This document shows, in pieces, positions 43,440 to 54,033 of a stretch of 64,000 nt of DNA (positions within the stretch are counted from its first letter, which is position 1; every line of letters starts with the position of its first letter). The DNA lies in contig NZ_VJZR01000005.1 in assembly GCF_007097365.1 (NCBI RefSeq), positions 1 to 64,000 of the forward strand, written 5' to 3'. A program made the translations under genes and the position numbers. Source of the DNA: Flavobacterium franklandianum. GTDB lineage: Bacteria; Bacteroidota; Bacteroidia; Flavobacteriales; Flavobacteriaceae. The notes below the pieces were generated by a model. It saw nothing but the letters and a program-made list of their open reading frames with translations, did no database searches and was not told where the DNA came from.

Positions 43440-44135
43440 AATATAGAACATAATTCCAACATTAAAGGAATTCATATCTATAGTTTCAGTAGTAGTTTTT
43501 GCTGATTCAAAAAGCGAATTCAAACCATAATAAGCGAAAATATTTATCGAATTGTATCCAACTGATATATAAGTTCCGTATTGAAATTTATTAAAATCAT
43601 TATTATTATGTACTTCCATTTGACCAATAGAATCCTCATAAATTGATTTGTCATAAATTAAATAACCTACTTTAAATCCGCCATAAATTCGCCAAAATTT
43701 ATGACTTTCAAAAGTCGATGACCTCCATCTGAACTCAATTGGCATTTCGACTAGCAGCTGACTGAATCTGTTTTTGTTATACGTAGCATTCGATTCAATA
43801 ATGGAATAAACAGGAATTTGATTCAATTCTGTAATCTTCAGATTCTGATTGTAGTTATTGTATGAAAGCCCAACTCCTGGAGCTATTGCAACCGTCCGAT
43901 TTTTATTGACAGGAAAATCCCTAAGAAACCCAACAGAAAATCCTGAAGAAAATTTATCTTGAGTTAAACCCATAGGTTTGTTTTGCAAGGTGTTGAGAGT
44001 AAAACTAAAATAAAATTGATCTTCTCTGTATAAAGAGTCGATTTTTATTTTGGGAACTTCCTCTGCAGTCGCTTTTTCTTGCGAAAAAACTGGAATAATA
44101 TAGAGTAGAAGAAAACTGCTAATAAATAATCGCAT
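43434..44135 (-). CDS. PorT-family outer-membrane beta-barrel protein
   Basis: 233 residues, signal peptide ending VFSQ (about residue 19). SLYREDQFYFSFTLNTLQNK at the barrel start, YNNYNQNLKI and a terminal aromatic strand (NVGIMFYIL) recall the PorT/SprT proteins of the T9SS of Bacteroidota. T9SS cargo is encoded at 9.6-11.0 and 15.8-17.5 kb. Assignment rests on remembered family resemblance; other small barrel families are possible. Confidence 0.62.
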   Translation of the reverse strand: MRLFISSFLLLYIIPVFSQEKATAEEVPKIKIDSLYREDQFYFSFTLNTLQNKPMGLTQDKFSSGFSVGFLRDFPVNKNRTVAIAPGVGLSYNNYNQNLKITELNQIPVYSIIESNATYNKNRFSQLLVEMPIEFRWRSSTFESHKFWRIYGGFKVGYLIYDKSIYEDSIGQMEVHNNNDFNKFQYGTYISVGYNSINIFAYYGLNSLFESAKTTTETIDMNSFNVGIMFYIL

Positions 44136-44487
44136 ATTATTTTTTTGAGGTATAAAATTACAAAAAAAGAGAACAGAAATGTAGTTTTTATAAAATTATA
44201 AAATATCAACTAACAGAGTAAAGGAATTAAGAATAAAACTAAAAACCTTAAAATATTTTGAAACTTAAAAACTCCTCCTATAACTTTTTAAGTAAAAAAA
44301 GGATATATAATAGACAAAATAGTATAAAGAAATAATTAGTTAGTTAATTAATTTTGAAAAATACAAATTATCCTAGCCGTCTACTGATAAATTAACAAAA
44401 AAAGCAATACTAAAATACGAATTAATTACTATTAACCCCAAAAAAAAGCATTGCTTACGTTTTTGAAGTTGATTTAAAAAAATAAAA
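44136..44487. other. Upstream region of the GH94 gene
   Basis: About 350 bp, AT-rich, no gene. It holds AAAAAGCAATAC at 44399-44410, whose complement occurs at the SusC promoter (47980-47991), and a second related near-palindrome AAGCATTGCTT at 44447-44457. The GH94 promoter is probably among these. Confidence 0.55.
44399..44410. promoter_or_regulatory. Shared 12-bp motif upstream of GH94
   Basis: AAAAAGCAATAC is identical to the complement of 47980-47991 upstream of susC. Both genes belong to the beta-glucan locus, so it is a candidate operator. Confidence 0.4.
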
Positions 44488-46923
44488 ATGAAATACGGAC
44501 ATTTTGATGATGATTCGAGAGAATATGTAATCACCAACCCTAAAACACCTTACCCCTGGATTAATTATTTGGGAAATGAAGATTTTTTCTCACTAACTTC
44601 AAATACTGGAGGTGGATATACTTTTTATAAAGATGCCAAATTCAGAAGATTAACGCGTTACAGATACAATAATGTTCCTGTGGATAATGGTGGAAAATAT
44701 TTTTATATTAAAGAAGGAGATACAGTTTGGTCTCCAGGTTGGAAACCCGTAAAAACCGAATTGGACAGTTATGAATGCCGTCATGGTATGAGTTACACTA
44801 AATTTAAAAGCTCTAAAAACGGAGTTCAAGCCGAAGTTTTACAGTTTATTCCACTAGGATTTTGGGGTGAAATTCAAAAAGTGAGTCTTACCAATAATTC
44901 CAGCGAAACAAAAAAACTAAAATTATTTTCATTCATAGAATGGGCTCTTTGGAATGCAGAAGACGATATGACTAATTTTCAAAGGAATTTCAGCACGGGA
45001 GAAGTTGAAGTTGAAGATTCAGTAATTTATCACAAAACTGAGTTTAAAGAACGCCGAAACCATTATTCCTTTTATTCGGTAAACGAGGCCATCAAGGGTT
45101 TTGACACCGATAGAGATTCATTTGTAGGTTTATACAATGGGTTTGATACTCCAGAAGTAGTGACTGATGGAAAGCCTAAAAACACGATTGCTCACGGATG
45201 GTCTCCAATCGCTTCACATTACATTGAAGTCGAATTGAAACCTGGCGAAAGCAAAGATTATGTGTTTATGCTTGGTTATGTTGAGGTTGCAGCAGATGAT
45301 AAATGGGAAAGTAAATCAATCATCAATAAAAAACCTGCAAAGGCAATGATTGAGAAATACAATACTGTCGAAAAAGTGGAAGCCGCATTTAATGAATTGA
45401 GAACTTATTGGGATAACTTACTTGGCACCATTAATATCAAATCCCGTGATGACAAACTTGATAGAATGGTCAATATCTGGAATCAATATCAATGTATGGT
45501 TACCTTTAATATGTCGCGTTCTGCTTCGTTTTTCGAATCAGGAATTGGTCGCGGAATGGGTTTTAGAGATTCTAATCAAGATTTAATTGGTTTTGTACAT
45601 CAAATACCGGAAAGAGCTAGAGAACGTATCATAGATATTGCATCCACCCAATTTGAAGATGGATCTTGCTATCACCAATATCAGCCTTTGACCAAAAAAG
45701 GAAATGCAGCAATTGGAGGCGATTTTAATGATGATCCGCTTTGGCTAATTCTTTCAACTACCGAATACATCAAAGAAACTGGCGATTTTACTTTGCTTGA
45801 TGAATTAGTGCCTTTCGATAATGATGCATCAAAAGCAAAAACCCATTTCGAACATTTAAAAGTGTCGTTTTACCACGTAGTAAATAATTTAGGACCTCAT
45901 CAATTACCATTAATAGGAAGAGCCGATTGGAATGACTGTTTGAACTTGAATTGTTTTTCTAATGATCCTAATGAATCTTTTCAAACTACAGGAAATAAAA
46001 AAGGAGAGACTGCCGAATCGCTAATGATTGCTGGCTTATTTGTAGTTTATGGAAAAGAATTTGTGAAATTATGTCGCCAAATAGGAAAAGACGCCGAAGC
46101 ATTAGAAGCCGAAAATCATGTAAATAATATGATTGAAGCCGTGAAACAACACGGCTGGGATGGCGATTGGTATTTGAGAGCTTATGATTATTATGGCAAA
46201 AAAATTGGTTCAAACGAAAATGAAGAAGGAAAGATTTTTATAGAATCGCAAGGTTGGTGCTCAATGGCCGAGATTGGCAAAGAAGAAGGCTTGGTCGAAA
46301 AATCTTTAAATTCAGTGAAAGAACATTTGGATTGCGAATACGGAATTGTTTTGAACAGTCCAGCATTTACTAAATATTATATCGAATACGGTGAGATTTC
46401 AACCTATCCGGCAGGTTACAAAGAAAACGGCGGCATCTTTTGTCATAACAATCCTTGGATTATGATTGGCGAAACGATGATAGGACGTGGCGATGCGGCT
46501 TATGATTATTATACTAAAATTGCTCCAAGCTTTTTAGAAGACATATCGGAATTGCACAAAGTGGAACCTTATGTGTATTGCCAGATGATAGCTGGAAAAG
46601 AAGCTTTTAAACCGGGCGAAGCAAAAAACTCTTGGCTTTCGGGAACTGCTTCTTGGAACTTTTATGCCATAACCCAATATATTTTAGGAGTAAAACCTGA
46701 TTACAACGGACTTTCAATAAATCCTTGTATTCCAGCAAAATGGGATGGTTTCAAGATGACAAGAAAATTCAGAGGAGCAACTTATAACATCGAAGTAGTA
46801 AACCCAAAACACATCAGCAAAGGGGTCGAAAAAATAGTTGTCAACGGGATAGCAATACATTCTACTATTATTCCAATATTAGAGAAAAATAAAACTCATG
46901 AAATTAAAGTAATCATGGGTTAG
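44488..46923 (+). CDS. GH94 cellobiose-phosphorylase-type enzyme
   Basis: 811 residues, no signal peptide, so cytoplasmic. N-terminal beta-sandwich (about 1-280) starting [20 protein letters not shown], helical linker, then the (alpha/alpha)6 barrel. The catalytic Asp in ADWNDCLN is about D483, and the [16 protein letters not shown] and [10 protein letters not shown] stretches are the substrate and phosphate regions of the family. Cleaves a beta-linked glucose disaccharide with phosphate to glucose-1-phosphate and glucose; cellobiose is the best match, laminaribiose cannot be excluded. Its own transcript, ending in a terminator. Confidence 0.9.
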   Translation: MKYGHFDDDSREYVITNPKTPYPWINYLGNEDFFSLTSNTGGGYTFYKDAKFRRLTRYRYNNVPVDNGGKYFYIKEGDTVWSPGWKPVKTELDSYECRHGMSYTKFKSSKNGVQAEVLQFIPLGFWGEIQKVSLTNNSSETKKLKLFSFIEWALWNAEDDMTNFQRNFSTGEVEVEDSVIYHKTEFKERRNHYSFYSVNEAIKGFDTDRDSFVGLYNGFDTPEVVTDGKPKNTIAHGWSPIASHYIEVELKPGESKDYVFMLGYVEVAADDKWESKSIINKKPAKAMIEKYNTVEKVEAAFNELRTYWDNLLGTINIKSRDDKLDRMVNIWNQYQCMVTFNMSRSASFFESGIGRGMGFRDSNQDLIGFVHQIPERARERIIDIASTQFEDGSCYHQYQPLTKKGNAAIGGDFNDDPLWLILSTTEYIKETGDFTLLDELVPFDNDASKAKTHFEHLKVSFYHVVNNLGPHQLPLIGRADWNDCLNLNCFSNDPNESFQTTGNKKGETAESLMIAGLFVVYGKEFVKLCRQIGKDAEALEAENHVNNMIEAVKQHGWDGDWYLRAYDYYGKKIGSNENEEGKIFIESQGWCSMAEIGKEEGLVEKSLNSVKEHLDCEYGIVLNSPAFTKYYIEYGEISTYPAGYKENGGIFCHNNPWIMIGETMIGRGDAAYDYYTKIAPSFLEDISELHKVEPYVYCQMIAGKEAFKPGEAKNSWLSGTASWNFYAITQYILGVKPDYNGLSINPCIPAKWDGFKMTRKFRGATYNIEVVNPKHISKGVEKIVVNGIAIHSTIIPILEKNKTHEIKVIMG

Positions 46924-46944
46924 TTTTGATTAGTTAGTAGTGAG

Positions 46945-46973
46945 AACTCCCTTGGATTTAATCTTTGGGAGTT
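46945..46973. terminator. Terminator between GH94 and AraC regulator
   Basis: AACTCCC pairs with GGGAGTT across a 15-nt loop, with a T run on the plus strand. Convergent genes on either side. Confidence 0.65.
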
Positions 46974-46987
46974 TTTTTATTGGTAAA

Positions 46988-47860
46988 CTACAACACTCTT
47001 TTTACTCCTATAAACTGTTTTTTAAATTCCTTAGGCGTTGTATTTTTTGCCTGTTTAAACAATCTGTTGAAATTAGCAATATTGTTAAACCCACATTTAA
47101 AGCTTATTTCACCGATACTTAATTCGGTTTCTAATAACCATCTAGAGGCAAAACTAATTCGGGTGTCATTTAAATAATGAATAAAAGTTTTTCCTGTTCT
47201 TTGTTTGATAAACCTGTTGAATGAAACAGAACTCATGTTGACCAATTCTGAAATTTGATCCAAAGTAATGGTCTTCGAAAAATTTTCCTGAATGTAATCG
47301 TACACTTTCTTAATCTTGTCACTATTATGGAAATCTTCTCTTTCATCACTTGATATAGAAAGTGATTTTTGACTATCAGAAATGGCTAGGTCATTCAAAA
47401 TAGAGATAAACTCTAAATAATATTGCAAACCTGTTATTCGAGACAAAAGCATTATTCTAGGCATCATTAGATTTGTCGTTTCACGAGAAAAAAGAATGCC
47501 ATGTTTTGCCCTACTAAACATATCACTAATAGGTTTAAATATTCTTCTAGATAACATTTTTTTATCTAGCAAATCATTGTGAATATGAATTGTGATTTCA
47601 TAAATCTCTTTACAAGTGCAATTATGAAGCTCCCAACCATGAACCACGTTTGGGCCAACCATTACCAGCTCTAAATCGTCAATTTCATCAGAGTGATCTC
47701 CAACAATTCGTCTGACTCCTTTTCCTCTATAAATAAAGTTAAGTTCATATTCGGGATGAAAGTGTATGGGAAAATCAAAATCATCTTTTACCCTTTGCTC
47801 CACCAAAAAACTATCTTCAGGGATCAGTCTAGTAATTTCTCTGTAGGCGTCCTTAATCAT
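46988..47860 (-). CDS. AraC-family transcriptional regulator
   Basis: 290 residues. N-terminal cupin-like sugar-sensing domain (about 20-110; HFHPEYELNFIYRGKGVR) and C-terminal double HTH (about 190-285) with FNRFIKQRTGKTFIHYLN and GFNNIANFNRLFKQAKNTTP. Divergent from susC over a 182-bp gap and convergent with GH94. Probably the activator of the beta-glucan locus; polysaccharide loci more often use hybrid two-component or sigma/anti-sigma systems, so AraC control is less common. Confidence 0.85.
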   Translation of the reverse strand: MIKDAYREITRLIPEDSFLVEQRVKDDFDFPIHFHPEYELNFIYRGKGVRRIVGDHSDEIDDLELVMVGPNVVHGWELHNCTCKEIYEITIHIHNDLLDKKMLSRRIFKPISDMFSRAKHGILFSRETTNLMMPRIMLLSRITGLQYYLEFISILNDLAISDSQKSLSISSDEREDFHNSDKIKKVYDYIQENFSKTITLDQISELVNMSSVSFNRFIKQRTGKTFIHYLNDTRISFASRWLLETELSIGEISFKCGFNNIANFNRLFKQAKNTTPKEFKKQFIGVKRVL

Positions 47861-47966
47861 AATTAAATTTTATATACAATAATTAATAGTGGAATTAATT
47901 TCATGATTAGTAAAAAATTGATTAATAAATGACAAAAATCAATTAATATAACTTTAACATAATATT

Positions 47967-47974
47967 TACATTTG
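47967..47974 (+). promoter_or_regulatory. -7 promoter element of susC (TACATTTG)
   Basis: TACATTTG matches TAnnTTTG, 68 bp before the susC ATG. Transcription would start around 47980. Confidence 0.55.
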
Positions 47975-47978
47975 TAAA

Positions 47979-48010
47979 TGTATTGCTTTTTCTAATAAGG
48001 AAACAATACA
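47979..48010 (+). promoter_or_regulatory. Stem-loop at the predicted susC transcript start
   Basis: TGTATTG (47979-47985) pairs with CAATACA (48004-48010), and the inner TTTTC/GGAAA can pair with one G-U. It coincides with the predicted 5' end of the susC mRNA and includes the motif shared with GH94. It could be a DNA operator or an mRNA 5' hairpin. Confidence 0.45.
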
Positions 48011-48042
48011 ATTAACAAATAACTAACCAAAATTTTAGAAAA

Positions 48043-51000
48043 ATGAAATTAACAAAATTAATTATTTTTTGTTTCTTATCCGTTCTATTTTCAGTTTATG
48101 GGCAAGCACAAGATCTTACCATTAAAGGAAAAGTAATTGACGAAAACGGATTACCTGTTCCAGGTGTTTCCGTTTTAATTAAAGGAACCGCTAAGGCAAC
48201 ATCTTCGGACATGGATGGAAATTATCAATTAAAGGCAGATTCAAATGGCACTTTAGTTTTTAGTTTCGTAGGTTACGGAACAGTTCAAGAATCCATTAAA
48301 GGACGAACTACCATTAATGCAAAACTTAATCCTGAATCGCAATCGTTACAGGAGGTTGTTGTTGTAGGATATGGTACACAAAAAAAGGGCCTTATTACAG
48401 GAGCTAGCTCCAACTTTAAGGGGGAAGATCTTGCAGCTTTGAATACCGGATCGGCAATGGATGCTCTTCAAGGGATTGCAGCGGGTGTAAACATTACGAA
48501 AAATAATGGATCCCCAGGGGCAGGAACTAGAGTAACCATTCGTGGTATAGGAACTATTGGTAACTCAAATCCATTATACATTGTTGATGGAGTACCTGTA
48601 GGAAATATCGATTATTTAAACCCATCGGACATTGAGTCTATTGATGTTTTAAAAGATGCGGCATCAGCAGCAATTTATGGATCTAGAGCAGCAAATGGTG
48701 TTGTTTTAGTTACTACTGTAAAAGGTCGTAAAGGTCGTCCAGCAAAAATTAGCTATGATTACTATTATGGAATCCAAAACACCTACAAAAACTTGGATCC
48801 ATTGAATGCCCAAGAATACATGTATATTATGGATGAGGGAATGGTTAATGATGGTTTAGCTCCAAACGACTGGAACACCATTGTTCATAACAACAGTTGG
48901 TTAGAAACAAATTACCCAGGCGCAGGAAAACAATTGGGCGATGAGGTTTGGGCGAATATACAGGCTGGTGGTTTAGGTACCAATTGGATAAAAGAAATGA
49001 CCAAAAAAGATGCACCGATAGTAAATCACTCTATGAATATTACTGGTGGTAGTGATGACATTGTTTATGCAGCTGGTCTTTCGTATTTTGATCAAGATGG
49101 TGTACTTGGAGGTAATCTTACAGATGCAGGCTACAAAAGACTGACTGCAAGATTCAACACTCAAATGGTATTGAAAAAGAATGATAGCCACAGCATTATT
49201 ACTGTTGGTGAAAATTTCACTTATACAAATACACAAAATAGAGGTGTAGGAACTGGTAACATTTATTATAACGATTTACACAATGCCTTAGTTCAAAATC
49301 CTTTGCAACCTGCTTATTGGCAAACTTCAATTGATAGAAACATAAGTCCGTTTGGATTTACTCCTACTTTAGACGGATTGTCAACTGGGCAAACCAACCC
49401 ATTAGCGGTGATGTTTTACAGACACAACTTTAATTACGGTAAAGGAAACAATATTATAGGAAATGCGTTTTTAGAAATTGAGCCTTTTTTAAATTTAAAA
49501 TTTAGATCTGTTTATGGCGTTGATTCTTGGTTTGGTTATGGTAGATCTATGAATCCAACCAATCATTTAGGGGTACTGTATAATGATGCTGTAAATGGCG
49601 CTTCTCAAAACTCGTACTTTGGGGCGAATACCACTTGGACCAATACTGTTTCTTATGACAAAAAAATTGGAGAACATAAAATTAACGGTGTAATTGGAAC
49701 AGAATTATTACAAAATCAAGTTAACAACAACGTTAGCGGTTCTAGAAACAATTTATTATTTGGTGAAGACCCAAAATATGCGTATCTAAACAATACTTCA
49801 TCTCCTAAAACAATCAGTGATATTAACACTAATGGTGCTGACTGGGCTGCAGGTGGTGGTGGCATTCACTCTTTCTTTGCTAGAGCGCAATACGATTATA
49901 ACGAAAAATACCTACTTGCTGCTACAATGCGTGCTGATGGATCTTCTAATTTCGCTCCAGAGAATAGATGGGGTTACTTTCCTTCAGTATCTGCGGGTTG
50001 GGTAATTACAAAAGAAGATTTTATGTCAAGCACTTCAAGTGTTCTTAATTTTGCCAAATTTAGAGCAAGTTGGGGACAAAACGGAAATCAATCTATTAGT
50101 CCTTTTCAATATTCTTCACAAATTGCTTATGCTTTTCCAGGATACTTTTTTGGAGATACCAAACCAGTTTCTGGCACAACATCTTATCCTCAAACAGTGC
50201 CAAATCCTGATATTAAATGGGAAACTTCTGAGCAGTTAGATTTTGGTCTTGATGCCAAACTATTTGATTCAAGATTAGGATTGACATTAGACTGGTATAA
50301 AAAAGTAACCAAAGACTGGTTGGTAGTAGCGCCTATTTTAGGAACATTTGGTGCTGGCGCTCCATTCGTTAATGGTGGTGATGTGGAGAATTCAGGTTTT
50401 GAATATTCTGTAAACTGGAATGACAAAGCGGGTGATTTTAAATATGGAATCACTCTAAGTGGTGCTCATAACAAAAATAAAGTAACAAGAATTGCAAACT
50501 CAGATGGAATAATTCAAGGACCAGGCAATGTTCTCGCACAAGGAACAGCGCCAGTTTCTAGAGTACAAGTAGGACAACCTATTGGATTTTTCTATGGATT
50601 CAAAACTGATGGTATCTTACAAAACCAACAAGAGGTTAACGCTTATGTAACTCCTGATGGAGCTCCATACTTTGCGGATCAACGTCCCGGAGATGTTCGT
50701 TTTGTAGATCAAAATCAAGATGGAGCAATTGACGATAAAGACAAAGTATATCTAGGAAATCCTAATCCAGATTTCGAATTGGGTATCCAATTGAACTTTG
50801 AATACAAAGGAGTCTATATGAATACTACTATGGCTGGTAAATTTGGAATGCAAGTAATGCAATCATACAGATCATTTGCTGATAGTCCTAAACAAAATTA
50901 CACCTCTGATGTATTTAATCGTTGGCATGGTGAGGGCACTTCGAATACAATGCCTAGATTGTCTGCAACTTCCAATAGAAACACACAAAATGTTTCCGAT

Positions 51001-51258
51001 ATTTTTATGCAAGATGCAGATTATTTAAGAATTAATAATTTAACTTTAGGCTATAATTTCAAAGAACTTCTTTCGCAAGTCAAATTTTTGTCTAACCTAA
51101 AATTATATATGGCAGTTAATAACCTATATACCTTTACAAAATATGACGGTATGGATCCTGAGGTTCGTTTTGGAGACAACGGCTGGGCATCAGGAGTTGA
51201 CCTTGGATTGTATCCTCAAGCCAGAACTGTAATGTTTGGATTAAGTGCAGATTTTTAA
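48043..51258 (+). CDS. SusC/RagA-type TonB-dependent outer-membrane transporter
   Basis: 1071 residues. Signal peptide ending GQAQ (about 22), carboxypeptidase-D-like domain (about 24-105), TonB-box-like stretch with VVVVGYGTQKK, plug domain with TRVTIRGIGTIGNSNPLYIV and SAAIYGSRAANGVVLV, then a 22-strand barrel ending in MFGLSADF. Imports glycan oligomers with its SusD lid. First gene of the large operon; susD starts 16 bp after its stop. Confidence 0.95.
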   Translation: MKLTKLIIFCFLSVLFSVYGQAQDLTIKGKVIDENGLPVPGVSVLIKGTAKATSSDMDGNYQLKADSNGTLVFSFVGYGTVQESIKGRTTINAKLNPESQSLQEVVVVGYGTQKKGLITGASSNFKGEDLAALNTGSAMDALQGIAAGVNITKNNGSPGAGTRVTIRGIGTIGNSNPLYIVDGVPVGNIDYLNPSDIESIDVLKDAASAAIYGSRAANGVVLVTTVKGRKGRPAKISYDYYYGIQNTYKNLDPLNAQEYMYIMDEGMVNDGLAPNDWNTIVHNNSWLETNYPGAGKQLGDEVWANIQAGGLGTNWIKEMTKKDAPIVNHSMNITGGSDDIVYAAGLSYFDQDGVLGGNLTDAGYKRLTARFNTQMVLKKNDSHSIITVGENFTYTNTQNRGVGTGNIYYNDLHNALVQNPLQPAYWQTSIDRNISPFGFTPTLDGLSTGQTNPLAVMFYRHNFNYGKGNNIIGNAFLEIEPFLNLKFRSVYGVDSWFGYGRSMNPTNHLGVLYNDAVNGASQNSYFGANTTWTNTVSYDKKIGEHKINGVIGTELLQNQVNNNVSGSRNNLLFGEDPKYAYLNNTSSPKTISDINTNGADWAAGGGGIHSFFARAQYDYNEKYLLAATMRADGSSNFAPENRWGYFPSVSAGWVITKEDFMSSTSSVLNFAKFRASWGQNGNQSISPFQYSSQIAYAFPGYFFGDTKPVSGTTSYPQTVPNPDIKWETSEQLDFGLDAKLFDSRLGLTLDWYKKVTKDWLVVAPILGTFGAGAPFVNGGDVENSGFEYSVNWNDKAGDFKYGITLSGAHNKNKVTRIANSDGIIQGPGNVLAQGTAPVSRVQVGQPIGFFYGFKTDGILQNQQEVNAYVTPDGAPYFADQRPGDVRFVDQNQDGAIDDKDKVYLGNPNPDFELGIQLNFEYKGVYMNTTMAGKFGMQVMQSYRSFADSPKQNYTSDVFNRWHGEGTSNTMPRLSATSNRNTQNVSDIFMQDADYLRINNLTLGYNFKELLSQVKFLSNLKLYMAVNNLYTFTKYDGMDPEVRFGDNGWASGVDLGLYPQARTVMFGLSADF

Positions 51259-51274
51259 TATTAAAATAAAGAAC

Positions 51275-52978
51275 ATGAAAAAAATAATAAATTTTGTAGC
51301 AATTGCAACCCTTTTTGTTGCTTCAAGTTGCTCAGACTACTTAGACTCTGAGAATCTTTACGGAAAAAGTTTGGAGACTTATTATAAAACTCCAACAGAT
51401 ATTACCGAGGCAATGTCAGGTGTTTACAACGCAATTTACGTGAGTGGAATTTTTAGCGAAGAACAAATGGCTGCCAATTTGATGGATAATATGATGCTTG
51501 GTGGTGGTGGTGCAGATGATGCAGGAGCACAACGAGCTGATAACTTTGAAGATCCGACAGACGATACATATCGTGATGTTTGGGTTCAATCTTATAATGG
51601 AATTTCGAGAGCCAATGCTATTATTGAAAAAACTGAGGTTGCAGATTTTTCTACCTTTTTTACTACTAAAGCAGAAGCTGATAAATTTAAAAAGCAAGCT
51701 ATTGGTGAGGCTTTATTTATGAGAGGCTTCTTTTACTTTAGATTGGCCAAATTTTTTGGAGGCGTTCCTCTTATTGTAAAAACAGACGGTGACAGATTTG
51801 TTCCAAGAGCTACCTACACTGAAACGTTTGCACAAATCACCAGTGATTTGAAATTAGCAATCGAGACAATTCCAGCTACTCCATTTACAAGCATTCCAAC
51901 ATCGCAATATGGCCATGCCAACAAATGGGTTGCTGAAGCCTATATGGCACGTGTTTACTTGTTTTATACTGGTTACATGACCAATATCGAAAAAGCTGCA
52001 ACCACTGATTTACCTTTAGTGGGTGGTGCAAAATTATCTGCAACAGATGTTACTGCCTATTTGAGTGACTGTATGACAAATAGTGGACACGCTTTAGTGT
52101 CTGATTTTAGAAATTTATGGCCTTACTCTTATTTAAACAAAAGTGCTGGTTCAGATATATTGCCTTGGGCAAAAACTAATAATTTGTCTTGGGTTGGACA
52201 AGATGGTATCACACCCACTTTCGGAACAGGGAATCGCGAAACTATGTTCTCTCAAAGATTCTCTTTTGGAGATTGGGGATGGAGCAATGGAAATATCTAC
52301 ACCAATAGACTTTGCTTATTTAACGGAATGCGTGATAATTCACTCATACCGTTTGGTCAAGGTTGGGGATGGTGTACTGTAAATCCAAAAATATGGAACA
52401 CATGGTCTGATGCCGATCCAAGAAAAGAAGGATCTATTCTTCAAGTGGGGCAAGCAGCACAAGGAACAGCCGGTTACGTAGGAGACAAAGGTTTTCACGA
52501 AACAGGATATTGGAACAAAAAATACACTCCTTTGCAACATGGTTCATCAACAGGAACTAAAGGAATGTTTGTACAAATGTATGGTTGGGGTAACGCTGAT
52601 ATGCAATTAATGCATGCACAAGATTTTATCTATATGCGTTATGCCGATGTATTGTTAATGCACTCTGAAATTACTAAAACAGCTACTGGCATGAATGCTG
52701 TAAGGTCTAGAGCAGGATTACCAGCTGTTGCCTATTCTGTGGACGCTATAAAAGAAGAGCGTTTACATGAGTTTGCATTCGAAGCATTACACTGGTTTGA
52801 CTTAGTTCGTTGGGGAGATGTAACTACAGCTTATAACGATTCTTTTCCTGTAAAAAATGTAGGAGTAACTGCCACTTATAGTGCAAAATATAGAGCTGAA
52901 ACAAAAGGATTGCTTTCAATTCCGGAAACGGAAATAAGATTGTCAAATGGAGTTTATACTCAAAACCCAGGTTGGTAA
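51275..52978 (+). CDS. SusD/RagB-type glycan-binding lipoprotein
   Basis: 567 residues from ATG 51275; the frame back to 51245 would overlap susC by 14 bp. Lipobox ASSC with Cys19, followed by SDYLDS. SusD hallmarks: YRDVWVQSYNGISRANAIIEK, ALFMRGFFYFRLAKFFGGVPL, YMRYADVLLMHSE and the C-terminal EERLHEFAFEALHWFDLVRW. Surface lid of the SusC channel that captures oligosaccharide. Confidence 0.95.
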   Translation: MKKIINFVAIATLFVASSCSDYLDSENLYGKSLETYYKTPTDITEAMSGVYNAIYVSGIFSEEQMAANLMDNMMLGGGGADDAGAQRADNFEDPTDDTYRDVWVQSYNGISRANAIIEKTEVADFSTFFTTKAEADKFKKQAIGEALFMRGFFYFRLAKFFGGVPLIVKTDGDRFVPRATYTETFAQITSDLKLAIETIPATPFTSIPTSQYGHANKWVAEAYMARVYLFYTGYMTNIEKAATTDLPLVGGAKLSATDVTAYLSDCMTNSGHALVSDFRNLWPYSYLNKSAGSDILPWAKTNNLSWVGQDGITPTFGTGNRETMFSQRFSFGDWGWSNGNIYTNRLCLFNGMRDNSLIPFGQGWGWCTVNPKIWNTWSDADPRKEGSILQVGQAAQGTAGYVGDKGFHETGYWNKKYTPLQHGSSTGTKGMFVQMYGWGNADMQLMHAQDFIYMRYADVLLMHSEITKTATGMNAVRSRAGLPAVAYSVDAIKEERLHEFAFEALHWFDLVRWGDVTTAYNDSFPVKNVGVTATYSAKYRAETKGLLSIPETEIRLSNGVYTQNPGW

Positions 52979-53007
52979 TATTTAATAATCATTAAAAAAA
53001 TATAATT

Positions 53008-53787
53008 ATGAAAAATATTAAAATAATGTATCTTTTACTAGCTTCGTTTGTGCTGATTTTTTCGGCTTGCGAACCTATAGTAGATGAAACAAGCTTAGTA
53101 GACTCTACTAATGTTGAGGGTGTTCAATTAGTAGCTACCCAAAGTACCCCAGGCGGAAATAAGGTAACTCTTAAAATGGTTACACCTGGCATTACAGGAT
53201 ATTGGAATTTTAACTTAGGAAAAGCCCTAACGAATGAAGTAACAGTTGTTTATCCTATACCAGGAAAAAACACATTTACTTATGTAGGTACTTTAGGTTC
53301 ACAATTCTTCTCAAAAACTATTGATGTTCAAATCGACAAACTAGATACACCTTTAAATCAAGATTGGTATGATTTAGTAAGTAATAACACTGCTACAGGT
53401 AAAACTTGGGTTTTTGATAGAGCTGTAAATCTATGGTGGTTCATGTCTGCTCCAAACAACCCTGATGGCGCAATGGGAGCTTGGTGGGATGCAAATAATT
53501 GTTGTCCTCCTTCTGATGCAGGTGGAAAAATGCACTTCGATTTAAATGGGGCGGCCAATTTCAACCATTATGAAACTACTTCTGCTACACCTAAAAAAGG
53601 AAGTTTTGTATTAGATGTGCCTAATAAAAAATTGATTATTACTGGATCAAAAATGTTAGGTTATTCAGCTGGAAACAAAGATGGTGTATATCAAATTATT
53701 GAACTTACACCAACTAAAATGGTTCTTTATTTAAGCAATAACGAAGCAAATGGCACAGGTTGGACTTTTGTTTTCAAACCGCTATAG
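53008..53787 (+). CDS. Surface lipoprotein in SusE/F position (probable glycan-binding protein)
   Basis: 259 residues. Lipobox FSAC with Cys21. The first half is an Ig-like domain (about 40-125) with TPGITGYWNFNLGKA; the second half is Trp-rich (VNLWWFMSAPNNPDGAMGAW, DANNCCPPSD) as in glycan-binding sites and resembles the C-terminal domain of lipoproteins found after SusD in beta-glucan loci. No catalytic motif. The CC pair is unusual. Followed by a strong terminator. Confidence 0.7.
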   Translation: MKNIKIMYLLLASFVLIFSACEPIVDETSLVDSTNVEGVQLVATQSTPGGNKVTLKMVTPGITGYWNFNLGKALTNEVTVVYPIPGKNTFTYVGTLGSQFFSKTIDVQIDKLDTPLNQDWYDLVSNNTATGKTWVFDRAVNLWWFMSAPNNPDGAMGAWWDANNCCPPSDAGGKMHFDLNGAANFNHYETTSATPKKGSFVLDVPNKKLIITGSKMLGYSAGNKDGVYQIIELTPTKMVLYLSNNEANGTGWTFVFKPL

Positions 53788-53812
53788 TGAATTAGTGAAT
53801 TAATATGTTATC

Positions 53813-53843
53813 AAAAAGGGAAGTTATAATGCTTCCCTTTTTT
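53813..53843 (+). terminator. Terminator after the SusE/F-position gene
   Basis: AAAAAGGGAAG pairs with CTTCCCTTTTT around an 8-nt loop, followed by T. It would separate or attenuate the binding/transport genes from the enzyme genes downstream. Confidence 0.75.
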
Positions 53844-54033
53844 GAATAACAAATTTTTTAGTTTTATAATAATAGCAATTTATAAGAAATTTTAAATTGA
53901 TTACTACTTATTCTAACAAAATTTTATTTTTAAATAATCCAAAGAAAAGTAATCTTAACTAAGAACTAAAACGGTATTGGTTAAAATTATTTTTAAGTTA
54001 TTTCCTGAATAAAATTCAATCCAAATAATAAAA

